Counted from the stretch's first letter, positions 28,062 through 38,046 are shown. The stretch: 64,000 nt of DNA from Pseudomonadota bacterium (GCA_023412495.1 JAEYNP010000059.1:8812-72811); one strand, 5' to 3'. The notes: generated by a model from the letters alone, not told the origin. Translations and numbers: made by a program.

Positions 28062-29189
28062 ATGAGAATTGCACAGGTTGCTCCATTGATCGAGAGCGTC
28101 CCCCCTCAGCTGTACGGCGGCACGGAACGGGTTGTCTCCTATCTCACCGAAGAACTTGTCCGGCTCGGACACGACGTCACCCTTTACGCCAGCGGCGATT
28201 CCCTGACCGGCGCCACCCTGCAGCCGGTTTGCGACCGGGCGCTCAGGCTCAGCAGGATCCCGCGGGACTATCTGGTGCATCACCTGCTGATGGTCAACCG
28301 CGTCTTCAATGAAGCTCATCTCTACGACATCATCCACTTTCATCTGGACTATATCCATTTTCCCCTGGCCCGGATCTGGGGGACACCCCATGTAACCACC
28401 CTGCACGGCCGGCAGGACATCTACGATCTGCAGTTTCTCTACACCGAATTCGCCGAGATGCCGCTCATTTCCATATCCTATTCGCAGCGTGGCCCCCTGC
28501 CGAACGTCAACTGGCAGGGCACGGTGTACAACGGCATTCCCGACAAGCTGCTGAGCTTTTACCCCGAACCGGGCGGTTACCTGGCCTTCCTCGGCCGCAT
28601 CTCCCCGGAGAAGGGGGTGGACACCGCAATCGAAATTGCCCTTACCCTGGGCATGGAGCTCAAGATCGCCGCCAAAGTGGACCCGGTGGACGAACCATTT
28701 TTCAACGAACGAGTAAGGCCGCTCCTGGACAAGCCGGGAATCGAGTTCATCGGCGAAATCAACGAGCGGGAGAAAAACCGCTTTCTGGGCGAGGCCGGAG
28801 CCCTCCTCTTCCCCATAGACTGGCCGGAACCTTTCGGGCTGGTCGTGGTCGAGGCCATGGCCTGCGGCACGCCGGTCATCGCCTTCCGCCGGGGATCGGT
28901 CCCGGAAATCGTCATGAATGGAGTGAACGGTTTTATTGTCGACAACGTGGAACAGGCGGTCGCCGCCATGGGAGCCATCGATTCCATCGCAAGAGCCGAC
29001 TGCCGCCGGGCCTTCGAAGAACGCTTCACCGCCGGGAGGATGGCCGAGGGATACCTCAAAGCCTACCGAAACCTCCTGGCGACCAGGGAACAAGATACCC
29101 TCTATGCCAATGGAGAGCTGAAATATGGAAGACGCCATTCAGATAAACGACAAATGGTACATCCTGGCAACCTCACAAATCGTAAGTGA
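28062..29189 (+). CDS. GT4-family glycosyltransferase
   Basis: A 375-residue GT4 transferase. It starts at MRIAQVAPLIESVPP behind GGAGGATACC; the frame opens earlier, but that part has no family match. The N-terminal sugar-acceptor part has YGGTERVVSYLTEELVRLGHDV. The donor site has FLGRISPEKGVD and the E-x7-E motif in EPFGLVVVEAMACG. The acceptor is unknown. Its 3' end overlaps the amylo-1,6-glucosidase gene by 65 nt, so a role in alpha-glucan or compatible-solute metabolism is likely. Confidence 0.9.
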   Translation: MRIAQVAPLIESVPPQLYGGTERVVSYLTEELVRLGHDVTLYASGDSLTGATLQPVCDRALRLSRIPRDYLVHHLLMVNRVFNEAHLYDIIHFHLDYIHFPLARIWGTPHVTTLHGRQDIYDLQFLYTEFAEMPLISISYSQRGPLPNVNWQGTVYNGIPDKLLSFYPEPGGYLAFLGRISPEKGVDTAIEIALTLGMELKIAAKVDPVDEPFFNERVRPLLDKPGIEFIGEINEREKNRFLGEAGALLFPIDWPEPFGLVVVEAMACGTPVIAFRRGSVPEIVMNGVNGFIVDNVEQAVAAMGAIDSIARADCRRAFEERFTAGRMAEGYLKAYRNLLATREQDTLYANGELKYGRRHSDKRQMVHPGNLTNRK

Positions 29190-31290
29190 CCGCACCCGGG
29201 TCCTGAAATCGGAAGAGACCTTCGGCTTTTTCGATCCCTTCGGCGACATCCAGCAAATCGGCCTCGGCGAGCAGGGACTCTACCATGCCGGCACCCGCTA
29301 CCTGAGCTCGCTCGAATTCACCATCAACGGCAGAAGGCCGCTGCTGCTCAACTCGTCGATCGCCAAGGACAATCTGCTCCTCGCCGTCGACTTCACCACC
29401 CCGGATCTCTACGAGGGCGAGACGGTCAAGATCAAGATGGGGACGGTCCACGTCTTCCGCTCAAAAATACTGACCGAAAAGATCTGCCACGACCATTTTC
29501 GGATCGTCAACTACGGCCGGAACGAGGTCGAACTGACCCTCTCGTTCACCTTCGGCGCAGATTACTACGACATCTTCGAGGTTCGCGGCACGAGCCGGAA
29601 AAGGAGGGGGAAAATCAACTCTCCCACCGTCACCGACTCCTCCATCCGGCTCGGCTATCGAGGGCTGGACCTGGTCAACCGTGGCACCGCCATCAACTTT
29701 TCGCCGGCCCCGAGCAACATCAACAAGGCCACGGCAACTTACCACCTGACCCTGCCGGTGCACGAGGAAAAGGAGTTGTACATCACCATCTCCTGCGAGT
29801 TCGACAACCATCCGGTGCCGCACCTGGATTACGGCCAGGCCCTCGACCAGAACCGCAGGCATGTAGCGACCCTGCAGGAGAAAACCACGGAGATAACGAC
29901 CTCCCACGAGCAGCTGAACGAGTGGATCTTCCGCTCGGTGACCGATCTGCGGATGCTTACCACCACCACCAAATTCGGGCGGTACCCCTACGCGGGGGTA
30001 CCCTGGTTCAGCACCCCCTTCGGCCGTGACGGGATCATCACCGCCCTGCAGTGCCTGTGGATAGATCCGCGCATGGCCCGCGGCGTGCTCGCCTTTCTGT
30101 CGGACCGCCAGGCGGAGGAGGTCAACGACGAGCAGGATGCCGAGCCGGGCAAGATCCTCCACGAGACCCGAACCGGGGAGATGGCGGCGCTCGACGAGAT
30201 CCCCTTCCGCAACTACTACGGCAGCGTCGATGCGACGCCGCTCTACATCATCCTGGCGGGGGCGTACTACGAGCGGACCGGCGATGCCTACTTCATCCGC
30301 CAGATCTGGCCCAATATCGTGAAAGCCCTCACCTGGCTCGAAAAGTTCGGCGACGTGGACGGCGACGGCTTCGTCGAGTACGCCCATAAAAGCAAGCGGG
30401 GTATCATCCAGCAGGGTTGGAAAGACTCCAACAATTCGGTCTTTCATGCCGACGGCGAGATTCCGGACGGCCCCATCGCCCTGTGCGAGGTGCAGGGCTA
30501 TTCCTACCAGGCAAAGATCGCCGGGGCCAGGCTTGCCGCCCTGGTCGGCAACAGCTTTCTGGCCGAGCGGCTGACCGGTCAGGCCACCGAGCTGAAAAAA
30601 AAGTTCAACGAAGTCTTCTGGTGCGAGGACCTGGAGAGTTACGCCCTGGCCCTGGACGGCAATAAGAGCCTGTGCCGCGTCCGCTCGTCGAACGTCGGCC
30701 ATCTCCTCTTTTCCGGCATCGCCACCCAGGAGTATGCGGAACGTGCGGCCAGAACCCTCATGAGCGGCGATTCCTTTTCCGGCTGGGGCATCCGGACCAT
30801 TCCGTACGGGGAGAGCCGCTACAACCCGATGTCGTACCACAACGGCTCGATCTGGCCCCACGACAACAGCATCATCGCCAGGGGCTTCGCCAACTATTTC
30901 CTGAAGGATGAGACGATCAAGATCTTCAACGGCCTGTTCAGCGCGGCGGTCATGTTCGACCTGCAGCGGCTGCCGGAACTGTTCTGCGGCTTCCCAAAAC
31001 TGCCGGGCCAGGCCCCCACGGCCTACCCGGTGGCCTGTTCGCCCCAGGCCTGGGCGAGCGGCACCGTATTTTACCTGCTCCAGGCTTGTCTCGGACTCAC
31101 CTTTTCGTCGGAGAAGCCGCAGGTTCAGTTCCATCATCCGCAATTGCCTGAGTACATAGATTATGTTAGGATTTCCAACATGCAGGTCGGCGACGGTCTT
31201 CTCGATCTTTCCCTGCGCCGCCATACCCATGACGTGGGGATAAATGTCATCCGCAAGCAGGGAAATGTGGAGATCGCGGTTATTGTATAA
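29125..31290 (+). CDS. Amylo-alpha-1,6-glucosidase (glycogen debranching type)
   Basis: A 721-residue debranching enzyme of the bacterial/archaeal kind. The N-terminal non-catalytic beta domain (about 1-265) is followed by the (alpha/alpha)6 barrel. Barrel motifs include GVPWFSTPFGRDG, EYAHKSKRGIIQQGWKDS and GWGIRTIP, with acidic residues in IPDGPIALCEVQGY. It should remove alpha-1,6-linked glucose from alpha-glucans. It begins inside the GT4 gene with GGAGAGCTGAAAT before the ATG. A second, unrelated debranching enzyme (GlgX) lies 9 kb away. Confidence 0.9.
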   Translation: MEDAIQINDKWYILATSQIVSDRTRVLKSEETFGFFDPFGDIQQIGLGEQGLYHAGTRYLSSLEFTINGRRPLLLNSSIAKDNLLLAVDFTTPDLYEGETVKIKMGTVHVFRSKILTEKICHDHFRIVNYGRNEVELTLSFTFGADYYDIFEVRGTSRKRRGKINSPTVTDSSIRLGYRGLDLVNRGTAINFSPAPSNINKATATYHLTLPVHEEKELYITISCEFDNHPVPHLDYGQALDQNRRHVATLQEKTTEITTSHEQLNEWIFRSVTDLRMLTTTTKFGRYPYAGVPWFSTPFGRDGIITALQCLWIDPRMARGVLAFLSDRQAEEVNDEQDAEPGKILHETRTGEMAALDEIPFRNYYGSVDATPLYIILAGAYYERTGDAYFIRQIWPNIVKALTWLEKFGDVDGDGFVEYAHKSKRGIIQQGWKDSNNSVFHADGEIPDGPIALCEVQGYSYQAKIAGARLAALVGNSFLAERLTGQATELKKKFNEVFWCEDLESYALALDGNKSLCRVRSSNVGHLLFSGIATQEYAERAARTLMSGDSFSGWGIRTIPYGESRYNPMSYHNGSIWPHDNSIIARGFANYFLKDETIKIFNGLFSAAVMFDLQRLPELFCGFPKLPGQAPTAYPVACSPQAWASGTVFYLLQACLGLTFSSEKPQVQFHHPQLPEYIDYVRISNMQVGDGLLDLSLRRHTHDVGINVIRKQGNVEIAVIV

Positions 31291-31294
31291 AAGA

Positions 31295-31406
31295 CAGGAC
31301 TGAGGACTGAGGGAGATTACTAGGCAAGCCATTGAATATAACGGGTGTTTTGACTCAGTCCTCAGCACTCAGTCCTCAGCACTCAGTCCTCAGCACTCTT
31401 TTTTTT
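31295..31406. repeat. Heptad inverted-repeat array, copy D
   Basis: A short left arm (31295-31312, two units) and a long right arm (31352-31399, six to seven units alternating CTCAGTC and CTCAGCA), ending in an 8-nt T-run that starts at the last CTC. The asymmetric arms leave several pairing registers. It lies between the debranching gene and Ku and ends about 15 nt before the Ku start. Confidence 0.9.
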
Positions 31407-31420
31407 GCGGAGCGAAAAAA

Positions 31421-32185
31421 ATGCCACGAGCGATATGGAAAGGCGGAATCAGCTTCGGGCTGGTCTACATTCCGGTGAAGATGTACAGCGGTGCCTCGCG
31501 CCACGATCTCGACCTGCACATGGTGCGCAAAGGCGACCAGTGCCCTATCAAATACACCCGTGTCTGCGAGGAGGACGGCAGGGAGGTTCCCTGGACCGAC
31601 ATCGTCAAGGGCTTCCAGGTCGAAGGCTCCTACGTCACCCTGACCGACGAGGACTTCAAGAAGGCCAGCCGGGGTAAGAGCGAGAGCATCGAGATCAAGG
31701 AATTCGTCAAGGCCGAGGAGATTAATCCGCGCTATTTTGAAAAACCGTACCTGCTGGAGCCTGAAAAAGGCGCCGGCAAGACTTATAATCTCCTGCGTAA
31801 GGCCATTTACGACTCGAAGATGGCAGGACTCTCGATGTTCGTCATGCGCAATCGCGAGCATCTCGCCCTGCTCATGGCTGACGAGAAGGTCCTGTATCTC
31901 GCCCAGATGCGATTCCATGATGAGCTGAGGCGTCCGGACGACCTCAAGATCCCCGACACCAGCCCCTCGGAGCAGGAAATCGAGATGGCCAGGAGGATCA
32001 TCGACGCCATGTCCGTACCGTTCCAGCCGGAAAAGTACCGGGACACCTATCAGGAAAAGCTCATGGAGGCGATCCAGGCGAAACTGGCGCACCGGGAGAT
32101 CGGCGTACCCGAGATCGAGGCCCAGGAATCGGCGGTGAAAGATTTGATGGAACAATTACGCAAGAGCCTGGAAATGACAGGCTGA
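31421..32185 (+). CDS. ku: Ku, non-homologous end joining
   Basis: A 254-residue bacterial Ku that binds DNA ends as a homodimer and recruits LigD. It begins MPRAIWKGGISFGLVYIPVKMYS, the family signature. The core keeps the Ku beta-barrel pattern (LHMVRKGDQCPIKYTRVCEEDGREVPW, KPYLLEPEKGAGKTYNLL). The C-terminal extension is short and not strongly basic. A 23-nt gap leads to ligD. Bacterial Ku-LigD systems repair breaks in non-growing cells. Confidence 0.97.
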   Translation: MPRAIWKGGISFGLVYIPVKMYSGASRHDLDLHMVRKGDQCPIKYTRVCEEDGREVPWTDIVKGFQVEGSYVTLTDEDFKKASRGKSESIEIKEFVKAEEINPRYFEKPYLLEPEKGAGKTYNLLRKAIYDSKMAGLSMFVMRNREHLALLMADEKVLYLAQMRFHDELRRPDDLKIPDTSPSEQEIEMARRIIDAMSVPFQPEKYRDTYQEKLMEAIQAKLAHREIGVPEIEAQESAVKDLMEQLRKSLEMTG

Positions 32186-32208
32186 TCCTCTCTTTATAAC
32201 CACTGAAA

Positions 32209-34668
32209 ATGAAGGAACTTCGCGAATACCTGGAAAAAAGGAACTTTGGAGAGACCCCCGAGCCGGAAACTTCCGAACAGGGCCCGGAGGAGACCAACCG
32301 CTTTGTTATTCAGAGGCATCACGCCAGGCGGGAGCATTACGATTTCCGGCTCCAGGTCGGCGATGTCCTGGTCAGCTGGGCGATCCCCAAACAGCCGGTG
32401 GACGACCCGGAGATCAAGCGGTTGGCCATCAAGGTGGAAGATCACCCCTTGAGCTACATCCACTTCGAGGGCACCATCCCGCCCGGCAATTACGGCGCCG
32501 GCACGGTGATGGTCTGGGACATCGGCTACTACTACCTGGACGATGACAAGCATTACCCCACGGTAGAGGAGGTCGAGCAGAAGATCCGGAAAGGCCATCT
32601 CAAGCTCTACCTGCAGGGAGCCAAGCTGAAGGGTTTTTACAACCTGGTGGCCAACCAGGGCAGCCAGAACAACGAATGGTTCTTCATGAAGGCCAGGCAC
32701 ACCGCGGCGAGCGACGACTTCGACAACAAGAGCGCGCTGACCGGCCGAAGCATGGAAGAGATCGCCGGCTCGGCCATCCCGGAGACACCTCCCGCGGAGG
32801 CGAAGAAGCAACGCCGCAGGGACGGCGCGCCCTCTGCGCCGAAATCTGACTTCCCCGGCTTCATCGAGCCCATGCTGGCGACGCTGGCCGACGAACCCTT
32901 CTCGGGCAGCAACTGGATCTTTGAACTGAAACTGGACGGCTACCGGGTCATTGCCGCCAAGAACGGCGAAAAGACTGAGCTCTTCTCGCGGCGCGACAAT
33001 TCTTTGACCGAGAGTTATGCGACCATCGCCGCCGAGCTGTCCAGGCTTCCGGCGAATTTCGTCATCGACGGCGAAGTGTGCTACACAGAGTGCGGCCAGA
33101 AGATGGATTTCCAAAAACTGCAGCGCTCCGACCGGGGCCAGGAGCACCTTCACTATTACGCCTTCGACATCCTCTGGCTGAACGGCCATAACCTGCAGAC
33201 GGTGCCGCTCATCGAACGCAAGAAGATCCTTCAGCTCCTGCTCGCCGAGTCGCCGCGGCACATCCACTACCTCGATCACACCGAGGACGACGGCATCGCC
33301 TTCTTCGAGGAGGTCAAGAAAAAGCGGGGCGAGGGCATGATCGCCAAGCGGGCCGACAGCCCCTACTCCCCCGGCATGCGCTCAAAGGACTGGTTCAAAG
33401 TAAAGACCGGCTACTGGCAGGAGATGGTCATCTGCGGCTATACCCTGTCCGAGAAGGAAGCGCGACCTTTCAGCTCGCTGCTCTGCGCGGTCTACGAAAC
33501 GGGCGTCCTGGTCTATACGGGCAAGGTGGGCACGGGCTTCTCGGAGGGGCTCATGGAAGAGCTCATGCCGAAACTGCTGGACCTCGAAGTCGACCAGCTG
33601 GCCATCGAGAATGCCCCGACCGATAAGAATATCCGCTGGCTGCGGCCGCGACTCATCTGCGAGGTGAAATTCGCCAACTGGACCAACGACGGGATCATGC
33701 GCCATGCCAGCTTCGTCGGCCTGCGCTCCGACAAGAAACCCGAAAGCATCCACTTCGAGCAGGCGATCAAGCCGGTGATCCCCACCGGCCGGGTCAAGTT
33801 CACCAATCTCGACAAGCTGTTCTGGCCGGAGGAAGGCTATACCAAGGAGGACGTGATCGCCTACTATCGGGATGTGGCGGAAGTGATCCTGCCTTATCTG
33901 AAGGACCGCCCGCAGTCGCTCTACCGGACACCCTCCGGCGTCATCGAAAAAGGCTTTTTCCAGAAGAATGTCCGGGAGATCGCCCCTGACTGGGTGGAGA
34001 CCGTCGAGCTGACCAATAGCGACGGCGAGAAGATCGAATACCTGCTGTGCCAGGACGAGGATACCCTGCTCTACATGGCCAACCTGGGCTGCATCGAGAT
34101 CAACCCCTGGAGTTCTTCCCTGCCCCAGCTCGAAAATCCCGACTTCATGATCTTCGATCTCGACCCGATCGACGTGGAAATGAGCGACGTGGTGAAGCTG
34201 GTCTTCGAGTTCAAGCGGCTCTTCGATCAGCTGGGCATTCCCGCCTTCCTCAAGACCTCGGGGGGGCGGGGGCTGCACATGTACGTCCCGGTCCGGCGCT
34301 GTTATACCTACTCGCAGGTCCAGAATTTCGTGAAGCTCATCGAGACCTACATCCACAGCCAGAACCCGGAGATCACGAGCCTCGAACGCTCCCCCTCCGC
34401 GCGCAAGGGCAGGATATATCTCGACTACCTGCAAAACGCCAAGGGCAAGACCATGGCCTCGGTGTACTCCATCAGGCCCCGGCTGGGCGCGCCGGTCTCC
34501 GCGCCGCTCAGCTGGGACGAGCTGCACGCAGGTCTCGACCCCCGCAAGTTCACCCTGCGCACCATGCGGCGGCGGCTCGAACGCAAGGGCGACCTGTGGC
34601 AGAACATCTTTAAGCAGAGGGTGGATATGCAGAAGGTGCTGAGCACCATGAAGGAGCAGGAGGAGTGA
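32209..34668 (+). CDS. ligD: LigD, multifunctional end-joining ligase
   Basis: An 819-residue enzyme with domain order phosphoesterase, ligase, polymerase. The PE domain, about 30-165, has RHHARREHYDFRLQ and the metal-binding HFEGTIPPGNYG. The ATP-dependent ligase, about 215-520, has the adenylated K241 in ELKLDGYR and EGMIAKRAD. The primase-like polymerase, about 530-819, starts at VKFTNLDKLFWPEEGYT and has DLDPIDVEMSDVV and SGGRGLHMYVP. The PE-Lig-Pol order is that of Pseudomonas-type LigD rather than the mycobacterial Pol-PE-Lig. It is co-transcribed with ku and overlaps or abuts DUF4112. Confidence 0.96.
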   Translation: MKELREYLEKRNFGETPEPETSEQGPEETNRFVIQRHHARREHYDFRLQVGDVLVSWAIPKQPVDDPEIKRLAIKVEDHPLSYIHFEGTIPPGNYGAGTVMVWDIGYYYLDDDKHYPTVEEVEQKIRKGHLKLYLQGAKLKGFYNLVANQGSQNNEWFFMKARHTAASDDFDNKSALTGRSMEEIAGSAIPETPPAEAKKQRRRDGAPSAPKSDFPGFIEPMLATLADEPFSGSNWIFELKLDGYRVIAAKNGEKTELFSRRDNSLTESYATIAAELSRLPANFVIDGEVCYTECGQKMDFQKLQRSDRGQEHLHYYAFDILWLNGHNLQTVPLIERKKILQLLLAESPRHIHYLDHTEDDGIAFFEEVKKKRGEGMIAKRADSPYSPGMRSKDWFKVKTGYWQEMVICGYTLSEKEARPFSSLLCAVYETGVLVYTGKVGTGFSEGLMEELMPKLLDLEVDQLAIENAPTDKNIRWLRPRLICEVKFANWTNDGIMRHASFVGLRSDKKPESIHFEQAIKPVIPTGRVKFTNLDKLFWPEEGYTKEDVIAYYRDVAEVILPYLKDRPQSLYRTPSGVIEKGFFQKNVREIAPDWVETVELTNSDGEKIEYLLCQDEDTLLYMANLGCIEINPWSSSLPQLENPDFMIFDLDPIDVEMSDVVKLVFEFKRLFDQLGIPAFLKTSGGRGLHMYVPVRRCYTYSQVQNFVKLIETYIHSQNPEITSLERSPSARKGRIYLDYLQNAKGKTMASVYSIRPRLGAPVSAPLSWDELHAGLDPRKFTLRTMRRRLERKGDLWQNIFKQRVDMQKVLSTMKEQEE

Positions 34669-34676
34669 AAAGAGCC

Positions 34677-35180
34677 ATGAACCCCAACCCAAACCGCCCC
34701 AGCCCCCACCCACCGCATCCCCGTATGCAGCGGCTCCGGGCGCTCGCCAGACTGCTGGACAGCGCCATCAAACTGCCGGGCGGCTACCGCGTCGGCCTCG
34801 ACGGCATCCTGGGGCTGATCCCCGGCTTCGGCGACCTCGCCGGGAGCGTCGCCTCGAGCTACATCATCATCGAATCGGCCCGCCTCGGGGCCTCAACCAC
34901 CACGCTGCTGCGCATGGTCATGAACGTCCTGGTCGAGTCGATAGTAGGTCTGATCCCCTTTCTCGGCGATCTCTTCGACTTTGTCTGGAAGGCCAACGAG
35001 AAGAACATGGCCCTGATGGATAAGCAACTGATGGCCGCCCCGCCCGCCAGCAGCCCGGAAACCCGGCTCAAGGCCACGGTCTTTATTGTGCTTGCGCTGA
35101 TGCTGGCGGGGATTATTGCCATCGCCTGGCTGGGATTCAAGCTGCTGCTGAAGGTGATCGAAGCCCTTCAGGCTGGCTGA
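34677..35180 (+). CDS. DUF4112 membrane protein
   Basis: A 167-residue protein from the ATG at 34677 (MNPNPNRP); a GTG at 34665 overlapping the ligD stop is the alternative start. A Pro-rich N-terminus leads to LARLLDSAIKLPGGYRVGLDGILGLIPGFGDLAG, the DUF4112 signature, then hydrophobic segments and a C-terminal helix (VFIVLALMLAGIIAIAWLGFKLLL). Function is unknown. Its position after ligD is probably operonic, but a link to DNA repair is not shown. Confidence 0.85.
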   Translation: MNPNPNRPSPHPPHPRMQRLRALARLLDSAIKLPGGYRVGLDGILGLIPGFGDLAGSVASSYIIIESARLGASTTTLLRMVMNVLVESIVGLIPFLGDLFDFVWKANEKNMALMDKQLMAAPPASSPETRLKATVFIVLALMLAGIIAIAWLGFKLLLKVIEALQAG

Positions 35181-35265
35181 TTGTTTTGCAGGCAGCCGCC
35201 CGCACTCCCTGTTCAGAAGCCAACACATGTCGCTTAAATGAGCTGACGCCCGCACCCGAAGGATA

Positions 35266-35670
35266 CTAATTTCGGTTCTTCAGCAGATCGCGAATTTCAC
35301 CCAGCAAGACTTCTTCGCGTGTGGGTGCAGGCGGAGCAATCGGCGCTTCCTCCTTTTTCCTTTTCAGTGAGTTGATCGCTTTCACAGCAATGAAAATCGC
35401 GAAAGCGATAATAGTGAAATCAACGACCGTCTGGATGAACTTCCCGTAACTTATTACGACAGCGGGCTTATCTCCAACAGCCTCCTTGATTGTGAGAGCT
35501 AAACCGGAAAAATCGACTCCCCCCAGCAGCACCCCGATCGGCGGCATGATCACGTCACCCACAAAGGATGAGACGATTTTTCCAAACGCCGCACCGATAA
35601 TGATACCAACCGCCATGTCGACAACATTTCCTTTTACCGCAAATTCCTTGAATTCCGAGATAATGCTCAT
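35266..35670 (-). CDS. mscL: Large-conductance mechanosensitive channel
   Basis: A 134-residue channel that opens under membrane tension to release osmolytes. TM1 carries [28 protein letters not shown] and TM2 carries [18 protein letters not shown]; the C-terminus is the usual charged helix ([14 protein letters not shown]). The start at 35670 follows GGAGGAAAAAC. It is the complement of the osmotic and stress genes in this window, on its own transcript. Confidence 0.95.
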   Translation of the reverse strand: MSIISEFKEFAVKGNVVDMAVGIIIGAAFGKIVSSFVGDVIMPPIGVLLGGVDFSGLALTIKEAVGDKPAVVISYGKFIQTVVDFTIIAFAIFIAVKAINSLKRKKEEAPIAPPAPTREEVLLGEIRDLLKNRN

Positions 35671-35819
35671 GTTTTTCCTCCTCCGGTCTGAAGTTGATTC
35701 GAGATTGGAACCAAAAATCACTTATAACTGACTATTACTCCTTCATGTCACGGTGTGAATCCGCGTGCGGTTGAGCACATGACGGAAATACAACAAGAGC
35801 GGCCAAACATCTGCGCACC

Positions 35820-37016
35820 TTAATTATTGCCAAATCGATGATGAAATTCTTGGAGGGTATAATCGGCGATCTTTTTATTCTCCCTGCCTAAAGCCACCAT
35901 GACCTCATAGCAACCGGATATATCGGCTAAGACCTTGATATCGACATTCGGGCCTACGACCTCTGCATACTTAGCCTCTTTCAACACTTCCTCCGGGACA
36001 TCGGTGACATCGAGGGTAGTGGCATCGAGTGAAATTTTCCCCATCACCGGAGCACGATATCCTGCAATCGCCATATAGCCTCCTTTTGGAGCACTGTCGA
36101 GTTCGCTGAGCAATCTCAAGTACCCATCTTTATAGCCGATATGAACCAGCGCCATCACCGTATCCCGCCGGGTGGTATAAGCCCCCCCGTAGCCCACTGT
36201 CTGTCCTTTGGGAATCTTCTTGATCTGTGATAACTTCGCGTAAATCTCCAGCGTATGCCTGGCCTCGGGCGATATAGGATGTCCCGCGTTGGGCGCTCCG
36301 CCGACCAATCCGATTCCCGGTCGGATCATGTTGAAGTTCACTTTATGACTATCCAAAAGGATAACACTGTCAGTGCAGGCAAAAGTAACGGGCGCTTGGG
36401 GCAGTTGTCGAAGATAATCCTGTAAAATTCGAAGTTGTCTATTGCAGTTGGTAAAATCGTTCCCTTTGATATCATAGAAATGGCTCATGTAGAATTCCAC
36501 TTCAAGATGCGAAACAAGATTCCCACGGTTTTTGCTCAAAATGGCTACCTCATCATCCAGCAACCCGAGCCGGTTCATATGCGTGTCCAGATGGATGATG
36601 ACCGAACCTCTGCCGTTATTTTTACAGAACTGATTCCAGCGTTCCAGTTGCTCCAGACAATTAACACACGGGATGATCCTGTATTCCTTAAAGTAAGGCT
36701 CTTCATGCTCCAGAATTCCAGCTAACGTATAGATTTTAGCATCGTTATGCGGAAGAATTTCTCTTAAGTCGATTGCTTCGAATAATTCCGCCACAAAAAA
36801 GTGCCTGGCGCCTTCTTTATACAAAGCAGGTGCCACGTCTCTCATTTGCAGCCCATGTACTTCAGCTTTCAGGACAGCTGCACAGATTGATCCGGTTTTA
36901 TCGGCTTTTTTCTTGAACAAACGAAAATTATGGACTACGGCATCGATGTCCCTGATGCGAACAATCGGTTTAATTCCAAACGCCTGGTCTGGAATGGAAC
37001 GAAAAAACGATTTCAA
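35820..37016 (-). CDS. Alanine racemase-like PLP enzyme
   Basis: A 398-residue fold-III PLP enzyme of alanine-racemase type. The PLP Lys is in AAVLKAEVHG and the catalytic Tyr in TVGYGGAYTT. Other motifs are GPNVDIK near the C-terminus and MIRPGIGLVG; several family motifs are changed (IGYKDGYLRL instead of GYADGYPR). It may racemise alanine for peptidoglycan or act on another amino acid. The start is TTG at 37016 with a strong AAGGAG site. Gene composition is lower in GC than its neighbours. Confidence 0.85.
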   Translation of the reverse strand: MKSFFRSIPDQAFGIKPIVRIRDIDAVVHNFRLFKKKADKTGSICAAVLKAEVHGLQMRDVAPALYKEGARHFFVAELFEAIDLREILPHNDAKIYTLAGILEHEEPYFKEYRIIPCVNCLEQLERWNQFCKNNGRGSVIIHLDTHMNRLGLLDDEVAILSKNRGNLVSHLEVEFYMSHFYDIKGNDFTNCNRQLRILQDYLRQLPQAPVTFACTDSVILLDSHKVNFNMIRPGIGLVGGAPNAGHPISPEARHTLEIYAKLSQIKKIPKGQTVGYGGAYTTRRDTVMALVHIGYKDGYLRLLSELDSAPKGGYMAIAGYRAPVMGKISLDATTLDVTDVPEEVLKEAKYAEVVGPNVDIKVLADISGCYEVMVALGRENKKIADYTLQEFHHRFGNN

Positions 37017-37566
37017 GTCACTTCTCCTTTGAATACTTTCAAAATTCTTTTCGTATCTTTTAAGAAAGATGCAGCCGTAAAAAGTAGCATCCGATCGATA
37101 GCGATCCCGCCCCCTGATTCGATTGGGATATTATTCAGGTACCGGTGAACGATTAGATTCGTTTATACCTCCAACCTCGACAACATGTTTGATTTGGCCA
37201 CTATTTCATTCCACAGCAACTTGACAGTATCTTTCCTGCAGTTCGTATATCAGTAAAATTCATAGCTTTTTTATAGTAAGAGAGGCTAGGCTCGAGTACA
37301 AGCAAAAAGTTTAGTATCCAACTTTTTGTTTTTACATTCTGATATGACGAACATACATCAGGTGAATTTATTCGTTTCATGGCGGAGATTTTCCCGATCC
37401 TTGATTTCAGCCAGGTCCTGACAGACATTGTCGTTATGCTGCTCGGGAGGTGCTTCCTTCTCGCTGTCGCCGGCCTCGCCGCATATAAGCCTGACTTTAT
37501 CGAAGATAAAACAACCACCTTGGCCTGAAAAAAAAGCAGCAGCCACTATGGTTCGGGAGAAATCGA
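37017..37566. other. AT-richer intergenic region
   Basis: A 550-nt gap between the racemase and MgtC. Two short leftward open frames exist here but have no motif or ribosome site. I see no terminator or regulatory site I could support, beyond GGGAGA before MgtC. Base composition is lower in GC than most of the window. Confidence 0.5.
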
Positions 37567-38001
37567 ATGGATATTTCCAGTATCGACTGGCAGCAAATCC
37601 TCGGCCATCTGATCCGGCTCCTTCTCGCCTTTGTGCTCGCCCTGCCCATCGGCTGGGACCGGGAGCGGAGCAGGCGTCATTTCGGCCTGCGCACCTATCC
37701 CCTTGTTGGCGTGGTCACCTGCGGCCTGATGCTGGTCGGGGCGGCGGTGTTCGCCAACGACGAGGCCCGGGCCAGGGTCATGCAGGGCATTATCACCGGC
37801 ATCGGTTTCATCGGCGGCGGCACCATCCTGACCCACGAGAACAAAATTGTGGGGACGGCCTCCGCAGCCAGCATCTGGAACACCGGCTGTATCGGCATAG
37901 CCGTCGCCAACGACCGTTTCGAGATCGCCGTGACCCTGTCGATCCTGAACCTTCTGATCCTGAAAATATTCGGTGGGGCAAAGCCGAAACTCAATGAGTA
38001 A
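37567..38001 (+). CDS. MgtC/SapB-family membrane protein
   Basis: A 144-residue inner-membrane protein with about four hydrophobic helices. The signature is RLLLAFVLALPIGWDRERS, then LRTYPLVGVVTCGLMLVGAAV and GIGFIGGGTILTHENKIVGTASAASIWNTG. Family members support magnesium or acid stress adaptation and, in MgtC, modulate F-ATPase; a specific role here is not shown. It lacks the long cytosolic C-terminus of MgtC proper. An AI-2E permease gene follows 45 nt later. Confidence 0.92.
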   Translation: MDISSIDWQQILGHLIRLLLAFVLALPIGWDRERSRRHFGLRTYPLVGVVTCGLMLVGAAVFANDEARARVMQGIITGIGFIGGGTILTHENKIVGTASAASIWNTGCIGIAVANDRFEIAVTLSILNLLILKIFGGAKPKLNE

Positions 38002-38046
38002 GGAGTATTGCCGGACCGCATAAAAAATTATCCGGGAAGGATAACC

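Noticed and set aside
37201..37518. Leftward frame in the gap before MgtC
   Set aside because: No ribosome site, motif or composition support.
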